This document shows positions 45,321-56,100 of a stretch of 64,000 nt of DNA, piece by piece. How positions within the stretch are numbered: position 1 is the stretch's first letter; each line of letters opens with the position of its first letter. This DNA is from Clostridium sp. GTDB taxonomy: Bacteria > Bacillota > Clostridia > Clostridiales > Clostridiaceae. The notes under the pieces are model-generated. The model did not search any database and was not told the DNA's origin. It worked only from the letters and a program-made list of their open reading frames with translations. The position numbers and the translations under genes are program-made. The DNA is taken from assembly GCF_026168755.1 (NCBI RefSeq), contig NZ_JAPFDR010000008.1, forward strand, positions 1 through 64,000, written 5' to 3'.

Positions 45321-45752
45321 TTAAATACCATCCTCACATTCAATTTCTTCATGTGATATAAGCTCAAATTTAACAACTCCATTTTTACCAACATCTAAGG
45401 CTGAATCAGCTAGGGATGACAAATCATTAATAATATTTTTAGTCATAGTTATTTCAAGTGCCATAGGTAAGTTTGTTCCACCTATTACTTGAATGGATTG
45501 CTCAACTTCATTATTTAATTCAACTAAAGTTTTGAAAGGTGAACCACCAGCTAAATCTGTAAGAGCTAAAATATCATTACAATTATTTAAATTGTTTAAT
45601 GCAACTTTATATTTTTCTTTTAAGCTTTCTGTAGAATCTGTTTCTAAAAAGTCAACATATTCTATATTTGTAGTTATACCAGCAATTAATTTTAAAGAAC
45701 TTTGTAATCCAGTACCAAAATTTCCATGTCCACTAATTATTATTCCTATCAT
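45321..45752 (-). CDS. PTS mannose-family IIA component
   Basis: 143 residues, EIIA-Man fold. The phosphorylated His is in IISGHGNFGTG (His9), and the conserved LTDLAGGSPFKT lies near residue 65. It accepts phosphate from HPr and gives it to IIB encoded at 42.9-43.3 kb. It lies between agaS and yajC in a leftward operon. RBS AGAGAGGA precedes the ATG at 45752. Confidence 0.94.
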   Translation of the reverse strand: MIGIIISGHGNFGTGLQSSLKLIAGITTNIEYVDFLETDSTESLKEKYKVALNNLNNCNDILALTDLAGGSPFKTLVELNNEVEQSIQVIGGTNLPMALEITMTKNIINDLSSLADSALDVGKNGVVKFELISHEEIECEDGI

Positions 45753-45796
45753 ATTATTATCCTCTCTTTCATAAGTTGAAAAACTATTTTCGTTAT

Positions 45797-46975
45797 TTAT
45801 TTACGAGTATAGTTGTATAATGTAACACCTTTAACAACACGGTTAACTTCTCCGGATGGACAAGGATTATCAGGTGTTATTCCCATTGATAAAGATTTTA
45901 ATGTTGATAAAGTTTGAGCGAATGTAATATAAGCTAGACCTAATTCAATGTTATTTGGATTTCCAGCAGCATTATAAGCATAGTAGTAATCAGCTAAGGA
46001 TGCTAATTCATCAGAATGCTTATCTGATACAACAGCTAATTTATTTCCTTTTCTTTGAGAACTTATTTCTTTTATTAAATCTAATTCATATTTATAAGTG
46101 AATTCATCATTACTTACATATACTACCGTTAATGTAGAATCATCTATAATTGATTTTGGACCATGTCTAAATCCAAGTGGAGTATCAAATAGTGCAACGG
46201 TTTTCCCTGCTGTTAATTCAAGCATTTTTAATGCAGATTCTTGTGATATTCCTTTTAAAGTATTACTTCCTAAATAAACTATTCTTTCAAAGTTATATTC
46301 ATTAATTATTTTATTTATAGTTTCAAAACCTCCATTTAAGAATCTTTGAGTAGATAAACAAATATTAGTTATTTCTTTTGATTTTTCATCCAAATTATCA
46401 AGATTAAAGCAAAGGTATGCAGCTAAGTACATATTACTAAAACTTGATGTCATGGCAAATGATTGATCATGAGTTTCGTTAGTAAGATTTATTGCATAAC
46501 AATTATCTAAGTCTTCAGCCATTTTTGAAAGAGCACCATTTTTATTACAAGTTACAAATAAATGATAAATATTATCACAAACAACATTAGCAGTTTCAAC
46601 TGCTCCTATTGACTCAGGAGAATTACCAGAACGGCCAAAACTTATAAGTAGAGTTGGTTTAGTTCTAGATAAATAATTTTCAGGTGTTGCAACTATATCA
46701 GTTGTACCATATGATTTAACTTTATAATTAAGTAGTGTATTTAAATGAGAATATAATGCATTACCTACAAATTCACTAGTACCTGCACCAGTTAATATTA
46801 CATCATAATCCTCTTTAGTTATTACGTTATTTATAAATGATTGTATAGAAATTTTATTAGCTTTAATTTGTTCTAATGTTTTTATCCATGTTTTAGGTTG
46901 TTGAAAAATTTCATTTAAAGTAAATGTTGATTTAGTATCTTTCATTTGATTTTCATTGATATTAAAAATCTTCAT
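45797..46975 (-). CDS. agaS: SIS-domain galactosamine-6-phosphate isomerase/deaminase (AgaS)
   Basis: 392 residues with two SIS sugar-isomerase domains. SIS1 contains DVILTGAGTSEFVGNAL and LISFGRSGNSPESIGAVE; SIS2 contains VYLGSNTLKGISQESALKMLELT and the RHGPKS substrate block. AgaS converts galactosamine-6-P to tagatose-6-P plus ammonia in GalNAc pathways. First gene of the leftward agaS-IIA-yajC operon, divergent from nagA across 181 bp. RBS GGAGGG precedes the ATG. Confidence 0.94.
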   Translation of the reverse strand: MKIFNINENQMKDTKSTFTLNEIFQQPKTWIKTLEQIKANKISIQSFINNVITKEDYDVILTGAGTSEFVGNALYSHLNTLLNYKVKSYGTTDIVATPENYLSRTKPTLLISFGRSGNSPESIGAVETANVVCDNIYHLFVTCNKNGALSKMAEDLDNCYAINLTNETHDQSFAMTSSFSNMYLAAYLCFNLDNLDEKSKEITNICLSTQRFLNGGFETINKIINEYNFERIVYLGSNTLKGISQESALKMLELTAGKTVALFDTPLGFRHGPKSIIDDSTLTVVYVSNDEFTYKYELDLIKEISSQRKGNKLAVVSDKHSDELASLADYYYAYNAAGNPNNIELGLAYITFAQTLSTLKSLSMGITPDNPCPSGEVNRVVKGVTLYNYTRK

Positions 46976-47091
46976 AAATTTATACCCTCCATATTTTAAT
47001 TATAGCTATCAAAAGCTTTACTAATTTTAATTATAATTAAGACTCTAACAAATACAATGTAAGTACTAAAAGATATAATATCTATGTTAAA

Positions 47092-47127
47092 AAGTGCAAA
47101 TATTGTAACAATAATCTTATGTATAAT
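47092..47127 (+). promoter_or_regulatory. nagA promoter with AraC-like activator element
   Basis: TATAAT at 47122-47127 preceded by TG, with no acceptable -35 hexamer. AAGTGCAAATA at 47092-47102 lies where an activator would replace the -35. The same element sits exactly 30 bp before the -10 start in the glycosidase promoter at 49946; 26 of 36 positions agree between the two. Confidence 0.6.
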
Positions 47128-47156
47128 AAAGGTAATATTAAAAGAGGAGGTATACT

Positions 47157-48296
47157 ATGTTAATACAAAGTAGAAATGTTTGGATAGCAGATCAATTTAT
47201 TTCAGCTCAAATTGAAATTGATGATAATAAAATAATAAATATCTACAAGTATAATGAAAAAGATGGGGCATATGAATATGGAAATAGGAGAATTGTTCCA
47301 GGTTTTATAGATATTCATTGCCATGGTGCATATGGATTTGATACAAATGATGCTAATGAAGAAGGGCTTAGAAATTGGACGAAGAAAATACCAACTGAAG
47401 GTGTTACAGCATTATTAGCAACAACTATAACTCAAAGTAGAGAAGTTTTAACCAATGCAGTAGCTAATGTAGCGAAAGTTGTTGAAGAGGGATATGAAGG
47501 TGCAGAGATACTAGGTATACACTTTGAAGGACCATATCTTGATATGGAATATAAGGGGGCTCAACCAAAACAGTTCATAGCAAAACCTACAGTTAAAGAA
47601 TTTCAAACTTATCAAAGAGCAGCAAAGGGATTAATAAAATATGTGACTTTAGCAACTGAGACAGATGAAGATTATGAACTAACAGAGTATTTATATGATA
47701 ATGGAATAGTTGTAAGTATAGGACATTCAGCTTCTACTTATGAAGAAGCAGTATTTGCCTTTGCTCATGGAGCTAGATCTCAAACTCATGTTTATAATGG
47801 TATGACTCCATTTAATCATAGACAAAATGGATTAGTTGGATTTAGTTTAAGAGTTAATGGAATGTATGGAGAAATTATTTGTGATGGTAATCATTCTACT
47901 CCAACAGCATTATATAATTTCTTTAATGCAAAGGGACCTGATTATGGAATTATGATTACAGATGCATTAATGGCAAAAGGGTTTGAGCCAGGTTCAAGAT
48001 TCATTTTTGGTGGAAATGAAATTGAAATATATGAAGATGGTAGTGCTCATTTAGTTAGTACAAAAGGATTAGCAGGTTCAACATTAAGAATGAATGAAGG
48101 TCTTAGGATATTAGTAGAAAAAGCTATGGTACCTTTTAATTATGCGATAAATGCATGTACTATTAATCCAGCAAGATGTTTAGGTATTGATAACCGCAAA
48201 GGTAGAATAGGTGTTGGATATGATAGTGATTTAGTAGTGCTTAACGATGATTATTCGGTTCATCAAACTTATTGTTTAGGGAAGGCGATGTTGTAA
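47157..48296 (+). CDS. nagA: N-acetylhexosamine-6-phosphate deacetylase (NagA family)
   Basis: 379 residues, amidohydrolase superfamily. Metal/catalytic blocks: PGFIDIHCHGAYGFDTND near 50 (split: GFIDIHCHGAYG), FEGPY near 123, SIGHS near 186, THVYNGM near 207, and the catalytic Asp in MITDALMAKG near 270. It removes acetate from GlcNAc-6-P or GalNAc-6-P. Next to AgaS and GalNAc-type PTS, GalNAc-6-P is the likely substrate (AgaA role). RBS AGAGGAGG precedes ATG 47157. Confidence 0.93.
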   Translation: MLIQSRNVWIADQFISAQIEIDDNKIINIYKYNEKDGAYEYGNRRIVPGFIDIHCHGAYGFDTNDANEEGLRNWTKKIPTEGVTALLATTITQSREVLTNAVANVAKVVEEGYEGAEILGIHFEGPYLDMEYKGAQPKQFIAKPTVKEFQTYQRAAKGLIKYVTLATETDEDYELTEYLYDNGIVVSIGHSASTYEEAVFAFAHGARSQTHVYNGMTPFNHRQNGLVGFSLRVNGMYGEIICDGNHSTPTALYNFFNAKGPDYGIMITDALMAKGFEPGSRFIFGGNEIEIYEDGSAHLVSTKGLAGSTLRMNEGLRILVEKAMVPFNYAINACTINPARCLGIDNRKGRIGVGYDSDLVVLNDDYSVHQTYCLGKAML

Positions 48297-48821
48297 ATGA
48301 ATAAAAATACTGTAGCTTTAGCAGGAAAAAATATTTATCTAGATATGTATGGAGATACAGTTTATTATAACCCATTTGATAAAAATGGATATATTATATC
48401 TCCACAAGTTGAGCAGAAATTTAGAGTCATTTATTATAGATATTCTATTATCATAATAGCTTTAATTTTATTAGGAGATTATTTTAAAACACTTCAAAGT
48501 ACAATTTTAGTTGGTGTTTCAGCTACAGTTATAGCAGAGTTATATTTTAGGGTAATATTTCTAAAAAAATTAAAATCTATAAAAAATTTTAAAAGAGAAA
48601 GAAAGCTTTCAAAATTAGAAATTATTATTAATAGCCAGGCAAAAGAGAAAACCATTATGAAATTATGTGCTTATGTGCTTTTAAGCATACTTATAGTTAT
48701 AAATGCTATACAACAAAATTATAATATGATTTTTATGATTTTAAGTTTCATAGTAGCCATATATGGAATTTATTCAGCAATAATTAATGGGATAGCTTTT
48801 AGTAAAATGAAAAACAAATAA
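48297..48821 (+). CDS. Four-helix membrane protein of unknown function
   Basis: 174 residues with four predicted transmembrane helices in two pairs (about 50-66 and 68-88, then 123-140 and 144-165), separated by a strongly basic loop (RERKLSKLE region). I recognise no family. Its ATG immediately follows the nagA stop, so it is cotranscribed with nagA and the aldolase gene; it may be a membrane accessory of amino-sugar use, but this is positional only. Confidence 0.75.
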   Translation: MNKNTVALAGKNIYLDMYGDTVYYNPFDKNGYIISPQVEQKFRVIYYRYSIIIIALILLGDYFKTLQSTILVGVSATVIAELYFRVIFLKKLKSIKNFKRERKLSKLEIIINSQAKEKTIMKLCAYVLLSILIVINAIQQNYNMIFMILSFIVAIYGIYSAIINGIAFSKMKNK

Positions 48822-48865
48822 AAATTTTTATACAAGATAAGTTTAATGGGAAAGGGAGAGATATT

Positions 48866-49717
48866 ATGGAACTAATTACAACAAAAAATATATTAAAAAG
48901 GGCTCAAGAAGGACATTATGCAATAGGTGCTTTTAATGTTGAAAATATGGAGATGGTAATGGCAGTTATAAGTGCAGCAGAAGAAATGAATGCACCTGTA
49001 ATAATGCAAACTACTCCATCTACAGTAAAATATGCAGGATTAGATTATTTTTTAGCAAATGTAAAGGTTGCGGCAAGTAGTGCAAGTGTACCAGTAGTTA
49101 TGCATTTGGATCATGGGTCAAGCTTTGATTTAGCGGCTCAAGCATTAAGAGCTGGATATACTTCAATTATGATAGATGGTTCCCATGAAAGTTTTGAAGA
49201 GAATATAGCTTTATCTAAAGCAGTTGTAGATATGTGTAAGCCTTCAGGAATTGCAGTTGAAGCTGAACTTGGAAAAGTTGGAGGAAAAGAAGATGATTTA
49301 GATGGTGGTGAGGGAGATGCATATACAGATCCACAAGAAGCTAGAGAGTTTGTAGAAAGAACAGGAGTTGACTCATTAGCTATAGCTATAGGTACAGCTC
49401 ATGGTATGTATAAAGGAGAACCTAAGTTAGATTTGGAAAGGCTATCTGAAATAAGAGATGTTGTATCAGTTCCACTTGTATTACATGGTGGATCAGGAAT
49501 TCCAGATTCAAAGGTGCAAGAAGCTATCAATAGAGGAATATGCAAAGTAAATTATGCTACAGAACTTAGAATTGCATTTACACATGGAGTTAATGAATAT
49601 TTAAAAGCAAACCCAAATGAAATAGATCCTAAAAAGTATAATAAAGCTGGGCTTGAAGAAGTTAAGAAGTTTGTAAAAGAAAAAATTCAAGTTTGTGGTT
49701 GTCAAAATAAAGCATAA
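48866..49717 (+). CDS. Class II tagatose/fructose-bisphosphate aldolase (GatY/KbaY type)
   Basis: 283 residues. Zinc ligands and catalytic residues are in MHLDHGSSFDLAAQAL (His pair near 80), MIDGSHESFEENI (Asp/Ser near 104), AIAIGTAHGMYKG (His ~180) and PLVLHGGSGIPD (His ~208). The length and active-site loop fit the GatY/KbaY/FbaA class II group. In this locus it most likely cleaves tagatose-1,6-bisphosphate to DHAP and glyceraldehyde-3-P. No tagatose-6-P kinase is present in the locus. A terminator follows. Confidence 0.92.
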   Translation: MELITTKNILKRAQEGHYAIGAFNVENMEMVMAVISAAEEMNAPVIMQTTPSTVKYAGLDYFLANVKVAASSASVPVVMHLDHGSSFDLAAQALRAGYTSIMIDGSHESFEENIALSKAVVDMCKPSGIAVEAELGKVGGKEDDLDGGEGDAYTDPQEAREFVERTGVDSLAIAIGTAHGMYKGEPKLDLERLSEIRDVVSVPLVLHGGSGIPDSKVQEAINRGICKVNYATELRIAFTHGVNEYLKANPNEIDPKKYNKAGLEEVKKFVKEKIQVCGCQNKA

Positions 49718-49763
49718 AATATAAAAAGACAAGCTTTTAATTAAAAGAAATAACTAAATATTT

Positions 49764-49797
49764 AAATAAGGTTGGTGTAAGCTGACCTTATTTTTTT
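49764..49797 (+). terminator. Terminator after the aldolase gene
   Basis: AATAAGGT (49765-49772) and ACCTTATT (49785-49792) form the stem, followed by a T-run. Confidence 0.8.
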
Positions 49798-49945
49798 CTT
49801 TGGAGAATTATATTAATTTACTGTTAAATGAAAAACCAAAATCCACTTAACTAAAGAAAATGGAGATTATTTTTTATTTACCAATATTTAGAATTAAATA
49901 GTTAGAAAATATAAAATAATGAAAAAATATAAAATTTTAACTAGG

Positions 49946-50001
49946 AAGTGCAAATACTATGAAAGTTAAGTAGTGTATAATCTTTTGTGAAAGCGTTAAC
50001 A
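49946..50001 (+). promoter_or_regulatory. Glycosidase promoter: activator element, -10 and cre
   Basis: In the 403-base gap before the glycosidase gene: AAGTGCAAATA (49946-49956), TG-TATAAT (49976-49981), and a perfect cre match TGAAAGCGTTAACA (49988-50001) starting at about the transcription start. This suggests specific activation and CcpA repression acting on the same promoter. The leader from 50002 to 50120 is AT-rich with no recognised structure. Confidence 0.65.
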
Positions 50002-50120
50002 TTAGCTTTTTATATATTTGAGTTCTGCAAGTTATAAAATTTATGTATGACTATTAAAATAATGAAAGGAGGAGTAATTATTTAAACTAAAAATTAATAT
50101 TAAAGTGAAGGGAGAAAGTT

Positions 50121-53100
50121 ATGTTTAATAAACTTAAAAGGGTAGGGGCTACAACATTGGCGGGAGTTATGGCTCTAACATTAATTTCGACTCCATATAA
50201 GACAGTAAAGGCAGAGATTTTAGGAGGAAAAGTTCGTGCGACTTATAAAGATGGGAAATTAATAATTGAAAATGACTATATAGGACGTACTTTTTCAACG
50301 ATTGAAGATAAGTTAAAAACAGAGAAAATTACAAATAAGAGAACAAGTAATGGCTATACTGAATTTATTCCAGCAGAAGGTAGTGAGGAATTTAAAATTA
50401 GAGTAACAAAAAAAGACTCAAAGCCTATAGAATTACCAGCTATTTCTAGGGATAAATGGACTGCAACAGCAGATAGTTATCAAAATGAATCAGGGGCTAG
50501 TGATGGACCTGCATCTAATCTTATTGATGGAAATGTATCATCAATATGGCATACAAACTACAATGGAGGACAAGGTAGTAAGGAATATCCTTATAATGTA
50601 TTTTTTAGATTAAATAAAGTTGAAAAATTTCAATCATTCTCTTACACACCACGACAAGAGGGTGAAGGTACTAATGGAAATATTAAGGGGTATGAGCTTT
50701 GGGCGGCAACAAGTGATAGTGAACTTACTGTAGATTCTAGTGAATGGACAAAAGTAGCAGAAGGTAACTTTAAGTATGATGGAGTAAATCCTATTTATGT
50801 TAACTTAGATAAAGAAGTAAGTGCAAATCAATTAAAATTTGTAGCTACATCTTCAAATAATGGACAAAATTTTGCAGGAGGTGCTGAATTTAATTTACAT
50901 GAAGAAAAAGCACCAATCGTAGCAAATGATAGAGAGTTTGCTACAAGTAATTTAGAATTAGATGGAGATCCTGTTATTACAGATACTAATGCAACAATAA
51001 ATAATGTTGATAAAACAGGTAAAAAAGTAACATTTAATTTTGAACCTTATACATTCAAAGGGGTTGAATATACTATTTCTGAAAATATTGTTATGTATGA
51101 AGGTGATCACTTTATGCGTAAATATTTAGAAATCAGTGTTCCAGATTCTCAAAAAGCAGATGCGGTAATTGATTATATTGATTTAGAATCAATGAATGTA
51201 AATGAAAACGATGCTACATGGACAATACAAACAGATGCTGGTGGTATTGTTGAAATGGATCAGTTTAAAGCAAATCTTGGACAACCAATTTATATTCAAG
51301 GAATGTTCTTTGGTTCTGAGTTCCCTTTAACAGATACAGAAATTGTAGATGAAACTGGATATATAAGATATTACTCAGGAAAGTCTTTTGAAAGATTAGG
51401 ATTAGATAATCAACTTGCTAAAACAGAGGATGGCAGTGCAAAATATGTTACATGGCAAACAGTTGCTGGTGCAGCAAGAAGCACAGAAAATGAAGTTATT
51501 CAAGCTGATTTCTTTGAGTATATATCATCTATTGCTACTCCATCTGAGTTCCGTATTCAGTACAATTCATGGTTTGATAATATGATGAGAATTGATGATA
51601 AAAATATTCTTGAATCATTTATAGAGGTAGATAGAGAGCTTAACAAGGTAGAGGTTCGTCCTATTGAATCTTATGTAGTAGATGATGGATGGAACAACTA
51701 TAATGATACTCATGTTCTTGATGAAGTACGTTCTGGTACGTCATTAAATGAAACAGGTTTCTGGGAGTTTAACACAAAGTTCCCTAATGGACTTACTACT
51801 TCAAGTGAGCTTGTTAATAAATTTGGAAGTGATTTTGGTATATGGATTGGGCCACGTGGTGGATATAATTTCTATGGGTCATTAGCTGATATTCTTACAA
51901 AGAGTGGAAAAGGAAGTAAAGCTGGAGGTTCAATTGATGTTGCTGATCGTGAGTATGTAAAAAACTTTGGAGAAATGGCAGTAGATTGGCAAAATGAATA
52001 TGGTGTTAATTATTGGAAGTGAGATGGTTTTGTAGACCGTGCACAATATAATGCTTTTCCAGCTGCAGATGGGGTTCCAGGATATGCTAATCGTCATATG
52101 ACTGGTGGATATCAACATATGTATCATGTAACAGATATGTGGGAAGCATGGATTGATATGTTTGAATTAGTTCGTGAAAATGGACAAGATATAAATAAAT
52201 TATGGATTTCTTTAACATGCTATGTAAATCCAAGTCCTTGGTATTTACAATGGGCAAATAGCGTATGGCTGCAATGTACTGCTGACCAAGCAGATGCAGG
52301 AAGCAGTAGTAGTAAGATGGATCGTCAAATAACTTATCGTGATGCAGCTTATTATGATTTTATAAAGAACCATGAATTCCAATTCCCATTATCTAATATT
52401 TACAATCATGATCCTGTATATGGTAAAGAAGGAACAGGAATGGATCTTACTACTGCAACAGATGAGCAATTTAAGAATTATTTATATATGCTATCTACTC
52501 GTGGAACTGCATTCTGGGAACTCTATTACTCTGATAGTATTATGACAGAAGGTAAATATGAAGTTACAGGAGAATTCCTTCAATGGGCAGAAGAAAGCTA
52601 TCGTATGCTTAAAAATTCAAAGATGTTTGGAGGAAATCCTAACACTGGTACTACTCTTAGTGGAAATGGAAAAGGAGAAAACTATGCATATGGATTCTCA
52701 GGATTTGATGGAACAGATGGTATAATTTCATTAAGAAATCCTGCTACAACACCTAAGGAAATTACGTTTACTTTTGATCGTACTATGGGGGTAGCAGAAA
52801 ATGCAGGTAAATTAAAGTATCATTTAGAACATTCATATAATCTTACAGAAGGAACAGATACAACAGGAACACTTGAGTATGGAAAAACATACAAAATCAC
52901 ATTACAACCCGATGAAGTAAGAATTCTTCGTGTATCTAAGGATGGAGACACAACAGCACCTAAATATACAAGAGCTTATACAGATGGGGATAAGACAATT
53001 ACTGTAAAGTTTAATGAAAAAGTAAATGGTAAATTATTTGAAGTAGAAGGATCAAAAATAGCTTCTATTAATAAGAGTGCAGATGGAATAACATATACTA

Positions 53101-56100
53101 TTAAGTTAACAGAATCGCTTGAAGATGGTAATACTGTAACTATTAAGGCTAAAGATATTAAAGATTTAGCAGGAAATAAATTAGAAGATAAAACAATTAC
53201 TACAACTTATCATAAAGATAATAAAGTAATTGAAAGTGATACTATAGATGTAAGTGAAGGTAAGAAAATATCAGATGCAGAAAAATCTCTTAATTCAAAC
53301 AATGGATTTACTGTTTCTGCAACAGTAAAGACAGAATCAAAGGGAAGTACTGTTTCACAAGAAAATGGTTATGATTTAGGAATCAATAAAGATGGAAAAG
53401 CATGCTTCACATTAAATGGTGCAACAGCAATATCTGAAGAGGCTATTAATGATAATGTTGAACATGTGATAACTGGTGTAAAAGAAAATAACGGTATTCT
53501 AAAATTATATGTTGATGGAGAGCTTGTTGGATCTGCATATAATAAAGAAAATAGATACTTTAAAGTGAATGCTGGAGCAACCACAATTGGAAGTAAAGAC
53601 TTTATAGGAAAAGTTGGAGTTACTGTATATGATACTGCTTACGGTTATGATGTAGTAAGAGAACTTTCTAACCCAAGTAATGAACGTAAACCTCTAGATA
53701 CTACCGGAATGACAGTAAGTGTACCAAATACTAGTGAAGGAAATAAGGATAAGATTTTTGATAATGATCCTACAACTTTCTGGACAAGCGCTGAAGTAAG
53801 TGATGGTATTACTAAGGGTAATCCATACCTAGAAATTGATCTTAATGGTTCATATATCATTGATAGGGTAGATTATACAAAACGTTTTTACAATGCATCA
53901 GAGAATATTTGGAAGTGTACTGGTAACTTACGCGATTATGTTTTAGAAATAAGCAATGATGGTGGTAAAACATGGAGTGAGGTTAAATCAGGAGAAACAT
54001 TTAAAGATGAATCATTTACTGAAAAGGGAAATGGAGGAACTACTGAAATAACCTTTGATCCAGTTGAAGCTACTAATATTCGTATTAGTGGAACAGAGTC
54101 TTATCACTGGCAAGCTGAAAATGTTAATAAGTTTATGACTGTTGGTGATATTAAGGTTTTCGGAGAGAAAGAAGTATCTACTAATCTTGCATTAAATAAA
54201 GAGGTTATTGGTAAATGGACAAAAACTAATGAAAATGTAAATGTAAATGGAGATAAACCATTATCAAATGCAGTTAATGGTAATAAGACATTAAATGACT
54301 ATGCGGATTTTGGAAAAGATGATAGTAAAGATTCTTCTTATATTCAAGTTGATCTTGGTAAAGTTAGTGATGTTGAATCTATTAACCTATACCGTTACTG
54401 GAATGGTGGAAGAAGATACAATGGAACTGTTATAGCATTATCTGAAACAGAAGCTTTTGATAATCCTGTAATAGTTTATAATTCAGATGCTGAAAATGTA
54501 CATGGATTAGGTGTAGGAACAGATTCTACTTATGCAGAAACTGAAGCTGGAAAAGCAATTAAATTGAAGGAAGTAACAAAAGCAAGATATGTACGTGTTT
54601 ATATGCATGGAAGCAGTGCAGGTGATACAAATCATATAATAGAGCTAGAAGTTATGGGAAAACAAAATAGGGATCCAGAAGTATCTATTGATATAACTAC
54701 TTTAATTGATAGACTTACTGAACTAAATGAGGTAGATACTACTAATGCTACAAAAAATAGTGTAATAGAGTTCAATAAATTAATGAAAGAAGGATATGAC
54801 TTATTATCAAATGTTAAGACAGAAGAAGATATTGATAATATGCTTGCTAAACTAGAAAATGCAGAAGAAATTTTAGTTAATACAAGTGAACTTAAAACAG
54901 CTATTAAAGAAGCAAAAGATGTTGTAGCTATAAAGACAACTAGTAGTGCTAAAGAATTAATTTCTAAAGTAGAAGAAGCAGAAGCTTTATTAATTAATGG
55001 AACTACAGAAAGTATCAAAACAATAATTGAAGAGTTAAATGTGGCTAAATCAAGCGATAAACTTGTTGATCGTGGTAACACAGAAGAATTAGCAGATTTA
55101 ATAGAATCTTATGAAGCATTAAAAGAATCAGATTATACTAAAGAGTCATGGGATTCATATAAGGCTAAACTTGATGAAGCAGTTGCTATTGTTAAAGATA
55201 ATAGCAATAGTTCACAAGCAGATGTAGATGCTGCAAAAACAGCTCTTGAAAGTGCAAAAAATGCCCTTGTAGAAGCTCCTGTTGTAACAGAAGTAAATAA
55301 GGATGAACTTAAGAAGGCTATTGAGAAAGCTGAAAAAGTAGATGAAAACGCTTATACAAATACATCTTATGATGTTATGAAAGCTGCATATAATCGTGCT
55401 ATAGAATTTATGAATAGTAATACTGTTACACAAGATCAAGTTAATGAAGCAACAAAGTCATTAGAAGATTCATTAAATGCACTTGAAAAACGTGCAGATG
55501 TGACAGAAGCAGAAAAGCTTTTAACTAGTATACAAAAAGAAAATCTTAAAGCGGATGAATATACAGAAGAAAGTTGGAACACATTTGAAAAAGCTAAAGA
55601 ATATTTAGAAGCAGCAGTTAAAGATAATTCTGATATAAGTGAATCTAAGATTAATGAGCTTATTAAAGCACTTAATGATGCAAAAGACAACCTTGAGAAA
55701 GCATATCCAAAGGTTGATAAATCAGAACTTGAAAGCTTATATAACGCAAATAAAGATAAGAAGGATGAAGGTTATACAAGCAGTAGTTGGAATACGTTCC
55801 AAAATGCATTGAAAATAGCTGATGCAATCCTTAAAAATGAAAATGCAACACAAGAACAAGTTAATAATGCTTTAGATAGTTTAGTAAAAGCAATTGATGA
55901 ATTAGAAGAAAAACAAGAGGAGCCACAAACAGAAGAAGTAAATAAAGATAAGTTACAAGAGTTGTATGATGCAAACAAAAATAAAAAGCAGGATAATTAT
56001 ACAGATGCTTCTTGGAATATATTTAATACTTCTTTAAACGAAGCAAAGGCGGTACTAGATAATAGTAAAACTACTCAAGAGGAGGTTGATAAAGCTTTAG

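Noticed and set aside
45493..45774. Plus-strand open frame opposite the PTS IIA gene
   Set aside because: Antisense to a clear EIIA-Man gene, with no ribosome site or family match.
52020..52022. TGA read as Trp by an altered genetic code or as selenocysteine
   Set aside because: Other genes here end at TGA (for example PfkB at 13622-13624) and Trp is otherwise TGG. No SECIS-like hairpin is evident right after the codon. A point mutation or error is simpler.
53369..55978. Several antisense open frames within the glycosidase gene
   Set aside because: They are shadows of the biased coding strand, with no ribosome sites and low-complexity Ser/Leu-rich translations.
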